A stretch of 64,000 nucleotides of DNA from JACTUA01 sp964551875 (GTDB lineage: Archaea; Halobacteriota; Methanomicrobia; Methanomicrobiales; JACTUA01). Positions 16,044-25,748 of this stretch are shown here, one piece after another; positions within the stretch are counted from its first letter, which is position 1; each line of letters starts with the position of its first letter. The stretch is from the NCBI GenBank assembly GCA_964551875.1, contig CAZKEV010000003.1, forward strand, positions 1 to 64,000. The letters run 5' to 3'. The notes beneath the pieces are model-generated. The model worked only from the letters and a program-made list of their open reading frames with translations. It was not told the origin of the DNA and made no database searches. The position numbers and the translations under genes were made by a program.

Positions 16044-17057
16044 ATGTTAGCTACCCTGATTTTATCTATCTCGGTTCTGCTTCAATTTACAGCGGCATTT
16101 TATGCTTTACGACTTATTAAAGTGACTGGCAAAATGTACTCCTGGATATTAATCTCTGCGGCCCTTTTTCTTATGGTGATCCGGCGATTAATTCCCTTAT
16201 ATTCTTTAATTTTTACAACTGAAAGTTACCCCATTGATCTGTCCAATGAAGTAATCGGACTTGTTTTATCTATGCTGATGCTTTTGGGGGTAATGGGAAT
16301 TGGGCCGATATTTACCGAGCGCAAGCGGGCGGAGGAGGCCCTTGAAAAGAAGACAGAGGAGTTGGAGCGTTCGAACCGGGAGCTCCAGATGTTCGCATAC
16401 GTTGCATCCCATGATCTCCAGGAGCCGCTCAGGGCCATCCATAGTTTCACCCAGCTCCTTGTCCAGCGGTACAGCAAAGATCTCGACTCCGACGCCCAGG
16501 AGTTCATGAAGTTTATTACCGACGGTACCTCCCGCATGCGGCAACTCATCCAGGATCTCTTGGCATTCTCCCGGGTACAAACCCGTGGACAGCCCTTCAG
16601 TCCGGTGGATGTCAACAAGGTTCTGGAGGAGGTGAAGATTAACCTCCAGGTTGCCATCGATGAGACCGGAGCAGTTCTCACAAAGGATTCCCTCCCGACC
16701 ATCATAGCAGATCAGACGCAGATGATTCAAGTTTTCCAGAACCTCATCCAGAACGCCATCAAGTTCAGGAAGAAAGAAGAACCGCCGAGGGTTCATGTCT
16801 CCGCGGAACGGAAGGGGGATGAATGGATCTTCTCTGTCAGGGACAACGGGATCGGGATCGATCCCCAGTACTTCGAGAAGATATTTGTCATCTTCCAGCA
16901 ACTGCACAGTAAAGGTGAATATCCGGGCACCGGCATCGGGCTTGCTATTGTAAAGCGTATCATTGAACGCCATGGTGGCAGGATTTGGATTGAATCAGAA
17001 CCCGGCAGGGGTTCGACATTCTTTTTCACGATTTCTACCGAGTCGGGAGGGACATGA
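16044..17057 (+). CDS. Membrane histidine kinase
   Basis: A 337-residue sensor kinase. Residues 1-90 contain three hydrophobic segments, probably membrane helices, with no large outer domain. A coiled linker (RKRAEEALEKKTEELERSNREL) leads to the HisKA dimerisation domain with phospho-acceptor His in ASHDLQEPLRAI. HATPase motifs follow: N-box QNLIQNAIKF, G1 DNGIGID and G2 GTGIGLAIVKRI. It resembles phytochrome-type kinases that pair with small receivers, and the next gene is exactly that, overlapping by four bases. The signal is unknown and probably arises in or near the membrane. Confidence 0.88.
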   Translation: MLATLILSISVLLQFTAAFYALRLIKVTGKMYSWILISAALFLMVIRRLIPLYSLIFTTESYPIDLSNEVIGLVLSMLMLLGVMGIGPIFTERKRAEEALEKKTEELERSNRELQMFAYVASHDLQEPLRAIHSFTQLLVQRYSKDLDSDAQEFMKFITDGTSRMRQLIQDLLAFSRVQTRGQPFSPVDVNKVLEEVKINLQVAIDETGAVLTKDSLPTIIADQTQMIQVFQNLIQNAIKFRKKEEPPRVHVSAERKGDEWIFSVRDNGIGIDPQYFEKIFVIFQQLHSKGEYPGTGIGLAIVKRIIERHGGRIWIESEPGRGSTFFFTISTESGGT

Positions 17058-17509
17058 TGATGCATCAAAATTCGTCAAAAAAGGTGGAGATTCTCCTTGT
17101 CGAGGATAACCCGGCCGACCAGAGGCTGGTGAAAGAAGCACTGAAGGATGGTAAGATCACAAACAACCTCCACATTGTTGATGACGGAGTGAAGGCGATG
17201 CACTATCTCCGGAAGGAGGGCGAGTACGCTTCTGCCCCTGTACCTGATCTCGTCCTTCTTGACCTCAACCTGCCCAGGAAGGACGGGCGCGAGGTCCTTC
17301 ATGAAATGAAGTCAGACCGGAACCTGAGGTGTATTCCAGTTGTGGTCATGACCGTCTCTGCAGATGAGAAGGATATCCTCAATGCGTACGGGAATTGCGC
17401 GAATTGCTACATCCAGAAACCCCTCAATTTCGAACGGTTCACCGAGATAGTTCGCTCCATCGAAGACTTCTGGTTCGCCATCGTGAAGCTCCCAGAGAGA
17501 GGCAGATGA
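17054..17509 (+). CDS. Single-domain response regulator (Rcp1-like)
   Basis: A 151-residue CheY-like receiver with no output domain. The acidic pocket (LLVEDNPAD), the phospho-acceptor Asp in LVLLDLNLPRKDG, Thr in VVMTVSADE and Lys in YIQKPLNF are all present. The sequence and the insertion before the fourth strand resemble Rcp1-type regulators that act with phytochrome-like kinases. Its start overlaps the kinase stop, so it is the likely phosphorylation partner of that kinase and may relay phosphate to the next protein. Confidence 0.92.
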   Translation: MMMHQNSSKKVEILLVEDNPADQRLVKEALKDGKITNNLHIVDDGVKAMHYLRKEGEYASAPVPDLVLLDLNLPRKDGREVLHEMKSDRNLRCIPVVVMTVSADEKDILNAYGNCANCYIQKPLNFERFTEIVRSIEDFWFAIVKLPERGR

Positions 17510-17518
17510 TCTGCTGAA

Positions 17519-20500
17519 ATGAAAATACTGCTCATCGAGGACAACCCCGCTGATCAGCGCCTGGTTAAGGAGCTGATCAGGGAATTCGACCGGATCAAAT
17601 TTGATCTTGTTACAGAGGATAAACTGGGCAAAGGGCTAGAACACCTCAGCGATGATGAAATCGGGGTGATCCTCCTCGATCTCAACCTGCCGGATAGCAG
17701 CGGGCTGGAGACCTTCCTGAAGGTCTCCAGGCAGGCGGAGCATATCCCCATCATCATCCTCACCGGACTTGAGGATGACAGGATGGCGCTGGAGGCGGTG
17801 CAGGGTGGAGCCCAGGATTTTCTCATCAAGGGGGAGATCGATTCGCAGGGACTCCAGACAGCAATCCGCTATGCCATCGAGCGGCACAGAATTTTCCATG
17901 AGCTGAAGAAGACCACTGCTAAACTCCATGAGGAGGAGCAGGCGCTGCGGGAGAGCGAGGCACAGTTGAATGCCGTCATTCAGGGTTCCCCCATCCCGCA
18001 GTTTGTCATTGACAGGGATCACCGGGTCATCTACTGGAACAGGGCGCTCGAGGAACTAAGCGGGATGAGAGCATCGGAGGTTGTAGGTACAAACCAGCAG
18101 TGGAAGGCCTTTTACCCCCATGAGCGTCCAGTCATGGCGGATCTCCTTATCGATGGAGCCATCGACAAGGTCCCCGCGTGGTATGAAGGGAAGTACAGCG
18201 CATCGAAACTCGTTGACTGTGCCTGGGAGGCCACGGATCACTTCCCGGATCTTGGCAAGACGGGAAAGTGGCTGCACTTCACCGCGGCCCCCATCAGGGA
18301 TGCTCAGGGGACAATTATCGGGGCAGTGGAGACCCTCGAGGACATCACCGAGAGGAAGGCAGCTGATGAGAAGATCGCCCACCTTGCCTCGTTCCCGGAG
18401 CTGAACCCGGATCCTGTCCTGGAACTGGACTCCTCCAGAGAGGTGATCTATGCAAATCCAGCAGTGGCCAAGACTCTCGAGAGACTGGGTCTCGGGAGCG
18501 ACCCCCGCATCTTTCTTCCGGAGGATTTCGAGACCATCCTTCCGGTGATCATGGAAGGGGATGTCACGAGGGAGGTCATCGTCGGAGATCGAACATTCCT
18601 GGAGACCATAGCTCTCGCCTCTAGGATGGGGACAATCCGGATCTATACCCGGGACATCACCGAACGCAAGCGGGCGGAAGACGCGCTCAGGGAGAGCGAA
18701 ACGCGATACAGAAACCTCTTTGAATCTTCCCGTGACGCCATCATGACCCTTGAGCCCCCTTCGTGGAGGTTCACCTCTGGCAACCCGGCAACGGTAAAGA
18801 TGTTCATGGCAAGGGACGAGGCGGAATTCACATCCAAAGAACCATGGGTGCTGTCTCCGGAACGTCAACCGGATGGCCGCGGTTCCGGCGACAAAGCCAA
18901 AGAAATGATAGAAACTGCCATGCGTAACGGCACCCATTTTTTCGAGTGGACACACAAGCGGCTCAACGGCGAAGAGTTTCCCGCCACCGTACTCCTGTCC
19001 AGGGTAGAACTCGCCGGAAAAGTGTTCCTTCAAGCGACAGTCCGGGATATCACCGATCGCAAGCGGGCTGAGGAAGCCCTCAAGCAGAGCGAGGAGCGCT
19101 ACAAGCGGGTCATCGAGAGCCAGACGGAGTTCATCACCCGGTTCGCACCCAATTCCACCGTCACCTTCGTCAATGATGCCTTCCTCAAGTACTTCGACCT
19201 CAACCGGGACGAGATCATCGGGAAGAGGTTCAAGCCAGAGATCCCGAAGGAGGACCGCGAAGTGGTGGGGAGGCACTTCGCCTCCCTCACGAAAGAGGCA
19301 CCGGTCGCATCGATCGAACACCGCATCATCATGCCTGACGGCAAGGTCAAATGGCAGCGGTGGATCGACCGTGCAATCTATGACGATGACGGCAATCTCG
19401 TCGAGTACCAGAGCGTCGGGAGGGATACCACCGAGCGCAAGCAGGCTGAGGAAGCCCTGAAGAACAGTGAGAGCTATCTGAAGAACATCTTTGCATCAGT
19501 TCAGACGGGGCTGCTGCTCATCGACCCCGAGACCCACATCATACAGGATGCCAATCCTGCCACCCTCAGGATGTTCAGGGCAAAGAGAGAGGAGATCGTC
19601 GGTTCGGTGTGCCATAACTTCATCTGTCCGGCAGAGAAGGGCAATTGCCCGATCACTGATAAAGGGCAGAGGGTCGACAACTCTGAGCGCATCTTCCTGA
19701 CCGCCGATGGAACCCGGGTTCCCGTCCTGAAGACCGTAGTTCCTGTCACGATATCGGGCCGGAAATTCCTCCTTGAGAACTTCATAGATATCACCGACCG
19801 GAAACGGGCCGAGGAGACTCTCGAGAAGCAGTACTCCATCCTGAAGGGGGTACTGGAGAGCACTCATTCGGCGGTGTTCTCGCTGGACCGGAATTACTGC
19901 TACACGAGCTTCAACTCGGCCCATGCGAATGTGATGAGGGCGCTCTATGGCGCAGAGATCGAGCTTGGCCGGAGCATCTTCAATTATCAGTCGGTAGAGG
20001 AGGACAGAGAGAGGGCAAAACTCAACATCGACCGTGCCCTGAAGGGGAAGCAATTTACCGATACGTCATACTCGGGTGAGGAAGGACGGGTAAGGCAGAT
20101 CTTTGAGGTGACCCACAGCCCCATCAAGGATACAGAAAATGCCATCGTCGGTGTTACTGTATTTGCGCAGGACATCACCGAGCGGAAGCGTGCAGAGAAG
20201 GCCCTCCAGGAGAGCCGGGAGCGGTACCGGCAGATCGTCGAGGGCACCAACGCGGGCGTCTGGGTCCTTGACACCGATTTATCCACCATCTATGCCAATG
20301 AGCAGATGGCGAGGATGCTTGGTTCCCTGCCGGGCGAGATGCTAGGCCGGTCCATCTCTGATTTTGTCTTTTCCGAAGACCGGGCCGAGATCAGCGAGGT
20401 CTTTGCCGGGATCGGAGACGGGATATCTCCTGATACCGAGTTCCGATTCCGGCGCAAAGATCAGCTTGCCAGCTGGCTCCGGGTGGCGGCAGGCCCGTTC

Positions 20501-21979
20501 TACGATGTCCAGGGGCAGCGGGTAGGGTTTACGGGAATATTCTCGGATATCACGAGCAGCAAGCTCGCGGAAGAGGCGAAGAGGGAGGCCGAGGAGAAGT
20601 TCCGGAACATCTTCGAGTTCGCGGTAGAAGGCATCTACCAGATCAATCCGAAGGGGCGGTTCCTCACCGCGAACCCTGCCATGGCCCGTATCATGGGGTA
20701 TGACTCGGTTGAGGACCTGATAACGACTGTCAGGGACACCGCACGGCAGCTCTGGGTGGTGCCGGAGCAGAGGCAGCAGTATCTCGATCACCTCAAAAAG
20801 GACGGGATCGTCAATGGATTCGAGTGCGAGTACTTCAGAAAGGATGGGAGCAGGATCTGGGTATCGCTGAACACCCGTGCCGTGGGAGGACCGGATGGAA
20901 AGGTAGTCTATTCGGAGGGGACCCTGGAGGACATCACCCAGCGAAAGATGGCGGAACAGGCCCTGAAAGATTCCGAAGAGATGTTCCGGAATCCCGTCGA
21001 ACTGTCACCGGTCGGTGTTTTTCTCGTCCAGGACAACCTCGTCATGTACGCGAACCCGAGGCTGGCCGAGATGGCCGGGTATTCCCGGAATGAGATGTTC
21101 AACCGATCCTTTGATTCCATGATCCTTCCCGATGACCTGCCGGGTGTAAAGGAGGCAATTGGCAGGTTGCTTCGCGGGGACATTCCCGCGGTAGACATCG
21201 AGTTCCGGGCCGTCACGAAGGACGGGACCCTTGTTGATGTGGAAGCATATGGTTCGACCATGCTCCTCCATGGGCACCCTGCCCTGTTCGGGACCATCAT
21301 CGACATCACCGAACGGAAGAAGATGGCACATCAGATCAGCGAGTCCCTGAAGGAGAAGGAGGTCCTGCTCAGGGAGATCCACCACCGGGTCAAGAACAAC
21401 ATGCAGGTCATCTCATCCCTCCTCTCCGTGCAGGCCCAGAACATCAAGGATGAGGGGGTCCGGGGGTTGTTCAAGGAGAGCCAGAACAGGATCCGGTCCA
21501 TCGCGCTCGTCCACGAACTCCTGTACCGTTCCGATAACCTCTACCAGATCGAGTACGGGGCGTACCTGAAGAAGATGTTCATCCCCCTCTTTGAATCCTA
21601 CAGCGTCGACCAGAGTAAGGTATCGATAGCGATCGAGGCCCTGAAGGTGATGATCACAATCGACAAAGCTGTCCCCTGCAGCCTCATCGTCAATGAACTC
21701 CTCTCGAACTCCCTCAAGCATGCCTTCCCGGGCGAGAGGAAAGGGGCGATCACCATCAGGTTCGGGCTGGATGCCGGGAAGGGAGAATACTCCCTCGATT
21801 ACGGCGACAATGGGATCGGTTTACCACCGGGGCTGGACATCAAAACGCTGAATACCCTCGGCATGCGGCTCATCAACGGCCTGACAAAGCAACTTGAAGG
21901 GACGATCGAGGTCCAGGGCAGCGAAGGGACGCATTTCAGGATCACCTTCCCCGGAGAAAGTGCACAGGGGGGGAGATGA
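17519..21979 (+). CDS. Giant sensor: receiver + nine PAS + HisKA_2 kinase
   Basis: A 1486-residue cytoplasmic hybrid kinase. Order: N-terminal receiver, 1-125 (LLIEDNPADQRLV, VILLDLNLPDSSG); nine consecutive PAS or PAS-like domains from about 140 to 1270, each ending in a DITERK(R)AE-type linker; then a HisKA_2 (HWE-like) domain (REIHHRVKNNMQVISSLLS) and a HATPase with NELLSNSLKHAFP and DNGIGLP. The fifth PAS carries a Cys cluster (VCHNFICPAEKGNCPI). There are no membrane helices. It starts ten bases after the small receiver gene and is probably in the same operon. Such architectures integrate several redox or ligand cues; no ligand can be assigned. Confidence 0.9.
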   Translation: MKILLIEDNPADQRLVKELIREFDRIKFDLVTEDKLGKGLEHLSDDEIGVILLDLNLPDSSGLETFLKVSRQAEHIPIIILTGLEDDRMALEAVQGGAQDFLIKGEIDSQGLQTAIRYAIERHRIFHELKKTTAKLHEEEQALRESEAQLNAVIQGSPIPQFVIDRDHRVIYWNRALEELSGMRASEVVGTNQQWKAFYPHERPVMADLLIDGAIDKVPAWYEGKYSASKLVDCAWEATDHFPDLGKTGKWLHFTAAPIRDAQGTIIGAVETLEDITERKAADEKIAHLASFPELNPDPVLELDSSREVIYANPAVAKTLERLGLGSDPRIFLPEDFETILPVIMEGDVTREVIVGDRTFLETIALASRMGTIRIYTRDITERKRAEDALRESETRYRNLFESSRDAIMTLEPPSWRFTSGNPATVKMFMARDEAEFTSKEPWVLSPERQPDGRGSGDKAKEMIETAMRNGTHFFEWTHKRLNGEEFPATVLLSRVELAGKVFLQATVRDITDRKRAEEALKQSEERYKRVIESQTEFITRFAPNSTVTFVNDAFLKYFDLNRDEIIGKRFKPEIPKEDREVVGRHFASLTKEAPVASIEHRIIMPDGKVKWQRWIDRAIYDDDGNLVEYQSVGRDTTERKQAEEALKNSESYLKNIFASVQTGLLLIDPETHIIQDANPATLRMFRAKREEIVGSVCHNFICPAEKGNCPITDKGQRVDNSERIFLTADGTRVPVLKTVVPVTISGRKFLLENFIDITDRKRAEETLEKQYSILKGVLESTHSAVFSLDRNYCYTSFNSAHANVMRALYGAEIELGRSIFNYQSVEEDRERAKLNIDRALKGKQFTDTSYSGEEGRVRQIFEVTHSPIKDTENAIVGVTVFAQDITERKRAEKALQESRERYRQIVEGTNAGVWVLDTDLSTIYANEQMARMLGSLPGEMLGRSISDFVFSEDRAEISEVFAGIGDGISPDTEFRFRRKDQLASWLRVAAGPFYDVQGQRVGFTGIFSDITSSKLAEEAKREAEEKFRNIFEFAVEGIYQINPKGRFLTANPAMARIMGYDSVEDLITTVRDTARQLWVVPEQRQQYLDHLKKDGIVNGFECEYFRKDGSRIWVSLNTRAVGGPDGKVVYSEGTLEDITQRKMAEQALKDSEEMFRNPVELSPVGVFLVQDNLVMYANPRLAEMAGYSRNEMFNRSFDSMILPDDLPGVKEAIGRLLRGDIPAVDIEFRAVTKDGTLVDVEAYGSTMLLHGHPALFGTIIDITERKKMAHQISESLKEKEVLLREIHHRVKNNMQVISSLLSVQAQNIKDEGVRGLFKESQNRIRSIALVHELLYRSDNLYQIEYGAYLKKMFIPLFESYSVDQSKVSIAIEALKVMITIDKAVPCSLIVNELLSNSLKHAFPGERKGAITIRFGLDAGKGEYSLDYGDNGIGLPPGLDIKTLNTLGMRLINGLTKQLEGTIEVQGSEGTHFRITFPGESAQGGR

Positions 21980-22081
21980 GCCGTATAAACTATTTCAACC
22001 CGGACATTCCATCTACAGATGGTGAAGAAATACCCTTGGAGAGATACGGTGTTACTTCAGACGGGGAAATGAGGGTATTCT

Positions 22082-23215
22082 ATGGGAAAGAAGAAGATAC
22101 TCGTTGTTGAAGACGAATTCATCACCGCCTCGGATATTCAGTCAACCCTCAAGGGTATGGGTTTTGAAGTCCCGGGCATCGCCGATACCGGTGAGGATGC
22201 AATCAAGATGGCAGGGGATCTCAAACCTGATGCCATCCTGATGGACATCCTTCTCAAGGGCAAGATGAATGGGATCACCGCTGCCGGCGTCATCAAGGAC
22301 AGGTACAGCATCCCGGTCATCTACCTCACGGGCCAGTCGGACGATGCGACCATCAACAGGGCCCTCGAGAGCGAACCCTTCGGGTACATCATCAAGCCCT
22401 TCGAGGACAAGACCCTGAAGGCAACCATCGGGATGGCCCTCTACAAGCATGCCATCGACGAGAGCCTGAGGGAGAGCGACCAGCTCGTCCATTCTCTCAT
22501 CGACTCCAATACGGAGCCGATGTTCATCCTCGACCAGAATACCAGGGTGCTCGTCATCAATGAAGCCCTCGCGTGCAGGGCTCCAGGCGCACCAAAAACG
22601 GCCGGGGACCAGACCCTCGACAGCCTCGTCTCCGCGGGGCTCATCACGAAGAAACTCGCCGATGCGGTGCGTGTCCATTTCTATGATAAAAAACCGTTCG
22701 TCTTTGACGAGGAAGTCAACGGGAAGTGGGTGGCCCACAGTATCACCCCCCTCGTCGATACCCATGGCCAGGTCGTCAGGTGCGCGGTGCACAGCAGCGA
22801 TGTAACCGAGATAAAACAGGCGGATGGGAAGCTGAAGGCCCTCAATGAGCAGCTCCTCAGGGAGAGGAAGGACCTCATCATCTACAAGGCGATGCTCGAC
22901 GGCATGGACGACATCCTCATCGCCACCACAGACGTGGGGGCCATCTTCTTTGTGAACGAAGCCTTCCAGAAACGGTTCGGGTATACCCTGGACGAGGTGA
23001 AGGGCAAGCAGATCGGCATGCTCAAGGACCCCCATGATACCTTCCCCATCGACGGAAACGCATTCTTCGTTGACAAGAAGACCGTCTGGAACGGGAGCAT
23101 CACGGTGGTCACCAAGCATCAGCTGAAGCTGAAGACATTGCTGAAGAGCACCCCTGTCATCCGTAATAATGTAACCATCTGCCGCGTCTTTGTGCTCAGG
23201 GAACGACTCGCTTGA
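22082..23215 (+). CDS. Response regulator with PAS-like domains
   Basis: A 377-residue protein: an N-terminal receiver, 1-125 (VVEDEFITASDIQ, AILMDILLKGKMNG, VIYLTGQSD, GYIIKPF), and two PAS-like domains (about 140-255 and 275-375, the latter with FFVNEAFQKRFGYTLDEVKGKQ). There is no kinase or DNA-binding domain, so it is probably an intermediate or final phospho-acceptor acting through protein contacts. It lies 102 bases after the giant kinase; GTATAAAC near 21985 may give it its own promoter. Confidence 0.88.
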   Translation: MGKKKILVVEDEFITASDIQSTLKGMGFEVPGIADTGEDAIKMAGDLKPDAILMDILLKGKMNGITAAGVIKDRYSIPVIYLTGQSDDATINRALESEPFGYIIKPFEDKTLKATIGMALYKHAIDESLRESDQLVHSLIDSNTEPMFILDQNTRVLVINEALACRAPGAPKTAGDQTLDSLVSAGLITKKLADAVRVHFYDKKPFVFDEEVNGKWVAHSITPLVDTHGQVVRCAVHSSDVTEIKQADGKLKALNEQLLRERKDLIIYKAMLDGMDDILIATTDVGAIFFVNEAFQKRFGYTLDEVKGKQIGMLKDPHDTFPIDGNAFFVDKKTVWNGSITVVTKHQLKLKTLLKSTPVIRNNVTICRVFVLRERLA

Positions 23216-23367
23216 CCGGATGGGACATGAGGACTTCGCCCCCCCCTGCTCCCGTAAAAGGAGATGGAACAGGATCCGGATTAATGAGGAGGGAGAATGG
23301 CCATGGGGCAGTACACCGCTCCCCGTGATCTCCTCCTTTCTCCTCTTGCACGGCAACAGATCCGGTT

Positions 23368-25011
23368 TTACCGCTGCACGGCCCCGAGGTTGGCCTGCCC
23401 GACCGTTGCGGCGTACCTGGCCAGGACCCCGGTGAGGGCCTTCTCAGGCGGTTTCCATGACCGCCGCCGATCCTTCAGGACCTTCTCAGGTACAAGGAGG
23501 TCGAGGCTCTTCTTCCCGATGTCGATGGCGATGATATCCCCGTCGTTGACAAAGGCGATGGGGCCCCCAACCTGCGCCTCGGGGGCCACATGACCGATGC
23601 ACGGCCCCCTTGTCCCGCCGGAGAACCTCCCGTCTGTAACGAGGGCGACGCGCCGGTAACCGAGCCCGACGATCGCCGAGGTCGGGGCGAGCATCTCCGG
23701 CATGCCGGGGCCACCGCGCGGCCCCTCGTAGCGGATGACGACCACGTCCCCTTCCCGGATCTTCCTCGCAAGGATATCTTTCATGGCGGCCTTCTCACCG
23801 TCAAAGACCCGGGCAGGTCCACGATGGAGCCACATCTTCTGGTCCACAGCCGCGGCTTTTACCACTGCGCCGTCGGGGGCAAGGGAGCCCCGGAGCACCC
23901 TGAGGCCACCGGCCGCATGCACCGGTTTGCGGAGGGTGTGTATGATCTTCCCATCGGTGACGCGTCCCATCTCCGCGATCTCCAGGATGCCAGGCCCCGA
24001 GACGGTCGGGGAATCCTCGAGAACCTCCCTGAGCCGGGAGAGGACCGCCGGGATACCACCGGCCCTGTGGAGGGCGAGCATCGAGTGAGGTCCTGCAGGC
24101 TGCATGTCGCAGATGTGCGGGATCCCGCTCCCCATGGTGTTGAAGGTCTCCAGGTCAATGGGGATACCGGCCTCGACGGCAAGCGCCATGAGGTGGAGGA
24201 TGGTGTTCGTGGATCCCCCGAGGGCCATGTCGACCCGGATGGCATTCCGGATGCTCTCTTCCGTGACTATCCTCCTCGGGGTGACCCCTTCTCTCACCAG
24301 GGCCACGACCCGTTCCCCGCTCTGCCTCGCGATCCGGAGCTTTCCTGCATCCACGGCCGGGATCGTTGCGCAGCCGGCGATGGACATGCCGAGGGATTCG
24401 GTCACGCAAGCCATGGTGTTCGCGGTATAGAGCCCCTGGCACGAGCCGCAGCCCGGCATGGCTGCACACTCCAGTTCATGGAGCTCCCCTTCGTCCATGG
24501 TGCCGGCGGCGACCCTCCCCACTGCCTCGAAGACGTCGATGAGGGAGAGGTCCCTGCCCGCAAGAGAGCCGGAAAGCATCGGCCCGCCGGTGACGAGGAT
24601 TGCCGGTATATCGCACCGGACGGCTGCCATGAGCATCCCCGGCACGATCTTGTCGCACGTGCCGATGCAGACAAGGCCATCGAACCGGTGGGCCTGTACC
24701 ATGAGCTCGATAGAGTCGGCGATATTCTCCCTGGATGGGAGGGAATAGCGCATCCCCTCGTGCCCCATGGCTATCCCGTCACAGATCCCGATGACCCCGA
24801 ACTCGAAGGGAACCCCGCCGGCTGCGCAGATCCCTTCCCTGACCCTCTCCGAGATCTGCCGCAGGTGCACGTGGCCGGGAACGATAGTGTTCCAGGCGTT
24901 CGCGATCCCGATGAAGGGCTCGTCCATCTGCCGATCCGTTACCCCGAGGGATCGCAGCAGGGCGCGGTTGGGCGCCCGCTCGAACCCCCGTTTCACTACT
25001 TCGCTCCGCAT
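23368..25011 (-). CDS. ilvD: Dihydroxy-acid dehydratase
   Basis: A 547-residue enzyme of branched-chain amino acid synthesis that dehydrates 2,3-dihydroxy-isovalerate and -methylvalerate to the 2-oxo acids. Iron-sulfur cysteines appear in CIGTCDKIVPG (Cys119) and PGCGSCQGLYTANTM (Cys191). The C-terminal GDVVVIRYEGPRGGPGMPEML and TDGRFSGGTRG are diagnostic. Length is normal. It overlaps the 3' end of cobA by 16 bases, so it is the last gene of the hemB-hemL-hemC-cobA series, an unexpected companion for tetrapyrrole genes. Confidence 0.95.
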   Translation of the reverse strand: MRSEVVKRGFERAPNRALLRSLGVTDRQMDEPFIGIANAWNTIVPGHVHLRQISERVREGICAAGGVPFEFGVIGICDGIAMGHEGMRYSLPSRENIADSIELMVQAHRFDGLVCIGTCDKIVPGMLMAAVRCDIPAILVTGGPMLSGSLAGRDLSLIDVFEAVGRVAAGTMDEGELHELECAAMPGCGSCQGLYTANTMACVTESLGMSIAGCATIPAVDAGKLRIARQSGERVVALVREGVTPRRIVTEESIRNAIRVDMALGGSTNTILHLMALAVEAGIPIDLETFNTMGSGIPHICDMQPAGPHSMLALHRAGGIPAVLSRLREVLEDSPTVSGPGILEIAEMGRVTDGKIIHTLRKPVHAAGGLRVLRGSLAPDGAVVKAAAVDQKMWLHRGPARVFDGEKAAMKDILARKIREGDVVVIRYEGPRGGPGMPEMLAPTSAIVGLGYRRVALVTDGRFSGGTRGPCIGHVAPEAQVGGPIAFVNDGDIIAIDIGKKSLDLLVPEKVLKDRRRSWKPPEKALTGVLARYAATVGQANLGAVQR

Positions 25012-25748
25012 AAATCCTCCCCACTATAGAGGCTGACAACATCCCCGATAACGATGACCGCAGGGGGCCTGACTCCGGCCCGCTTCCCTATCTCCCCGAT
25101 TTCCCCGAGGGGCCCGGTGGTTACCCGCTGCCCGGGGTCAAGGCCCCGCTCGATAATTGCCACCGGTGTGCCCGGATCTTTCCCCCGGGCTACCAGGCGG
25201 GAGGCGATGGAGGAGAGGTTCTTCACCCCCATCAGGATCACGATGGTCCCCCGGAATTTCGCCAGGAGTCCCCAATCGAGGGTGGACTCCTCCTTCCCGG
25301 GATCTTCGTGGCCGGTCAGGATGATCACCTCTGATGCATGGCTCCGGTGGGTAACCGGTATCCCGACGCAGCCGGGGACTGCTATCGCGCTCGTGACTCC
25401 GGGGACGAGCTCCACAGGTACCCCCGCGGTCCGCAGGGCCTCGAGCTCCTCACCTCCCCTCCCGAAGAGGAACGGGTCGCCCCCCTTCAGCCGGACAACC
25501 CGTTTCCCCTCAAGAGCTTTCTCTACCATGGTCCGCTCGATCTCCTCCTGTTCGAGGGTGTGCTGTGATCCTGATTTCCCACAGTCGATGAGCTCAGCTC
25601 CTGCCGGGAGGAGATCCCTCACCCCGCCGGCGAGCTGGTCGTAGAGGACGACCTCCGCCCTCTCAAGGACCCTCAGGGCCTTGACGGTGAGGAGGTCGGG
25701 GCTTCCCGGACCCGCGCCCACGAGGTAAACCTTACCCTTACCTCTCAT
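24996..25748 (-). CDS. cobA: Uroporphyrinogen-III C-methyltransferase
   Basis: A 250-residue S-adenosylmethionine-dependent enzyme that methylates uroporphyrinogen III at C2 and C7 to precorrin-2, the branch point to siroheme, cobamides and coenzyme F430. Signature motifs are VYLVGAGPGSPDLLTVKAL, the VVRLKGGDPFLFGRGGEE loop and the C-terminal PAVIVIGDVVSL. The ATG at 25748 overlaps the hemC stop, and its end overlaps ilvD. The preceding nine residues read in this frame are hemC sequence in the wrong frame, so they are excluded. Confidence 0.95.
   Translation of the reverse strand: MRGKGKVYLVGAGPGSPDLLTVKALRVLERAEVVLYDQLAGGVRDLLPAGAELIDCGKSGSQHTLEQEEIERTMVEKALEGKRVVRLKGGDPFLFGRGGEELEALRTAGVPVELVPGVTSAIAVPGCVGIPVTHRSHASEVIILTGHEDPGKEESTLDWGLLAKFRGTIVILMGVKNLSSIASRLVARGKDPGTPVAIIERGLDPGQRVTTGPLGEIGEIGKRAGVRPPAVIVIGDVVSLYSGEDLCGAK

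Noticed and set aside
15691..16050. 119-codon frame before the histidine kinase
   Set aside because: It starts with TTG, has irregular composition and no recognisable domain, and overlaps the kinase start; probably chance in an AT-rich gap.
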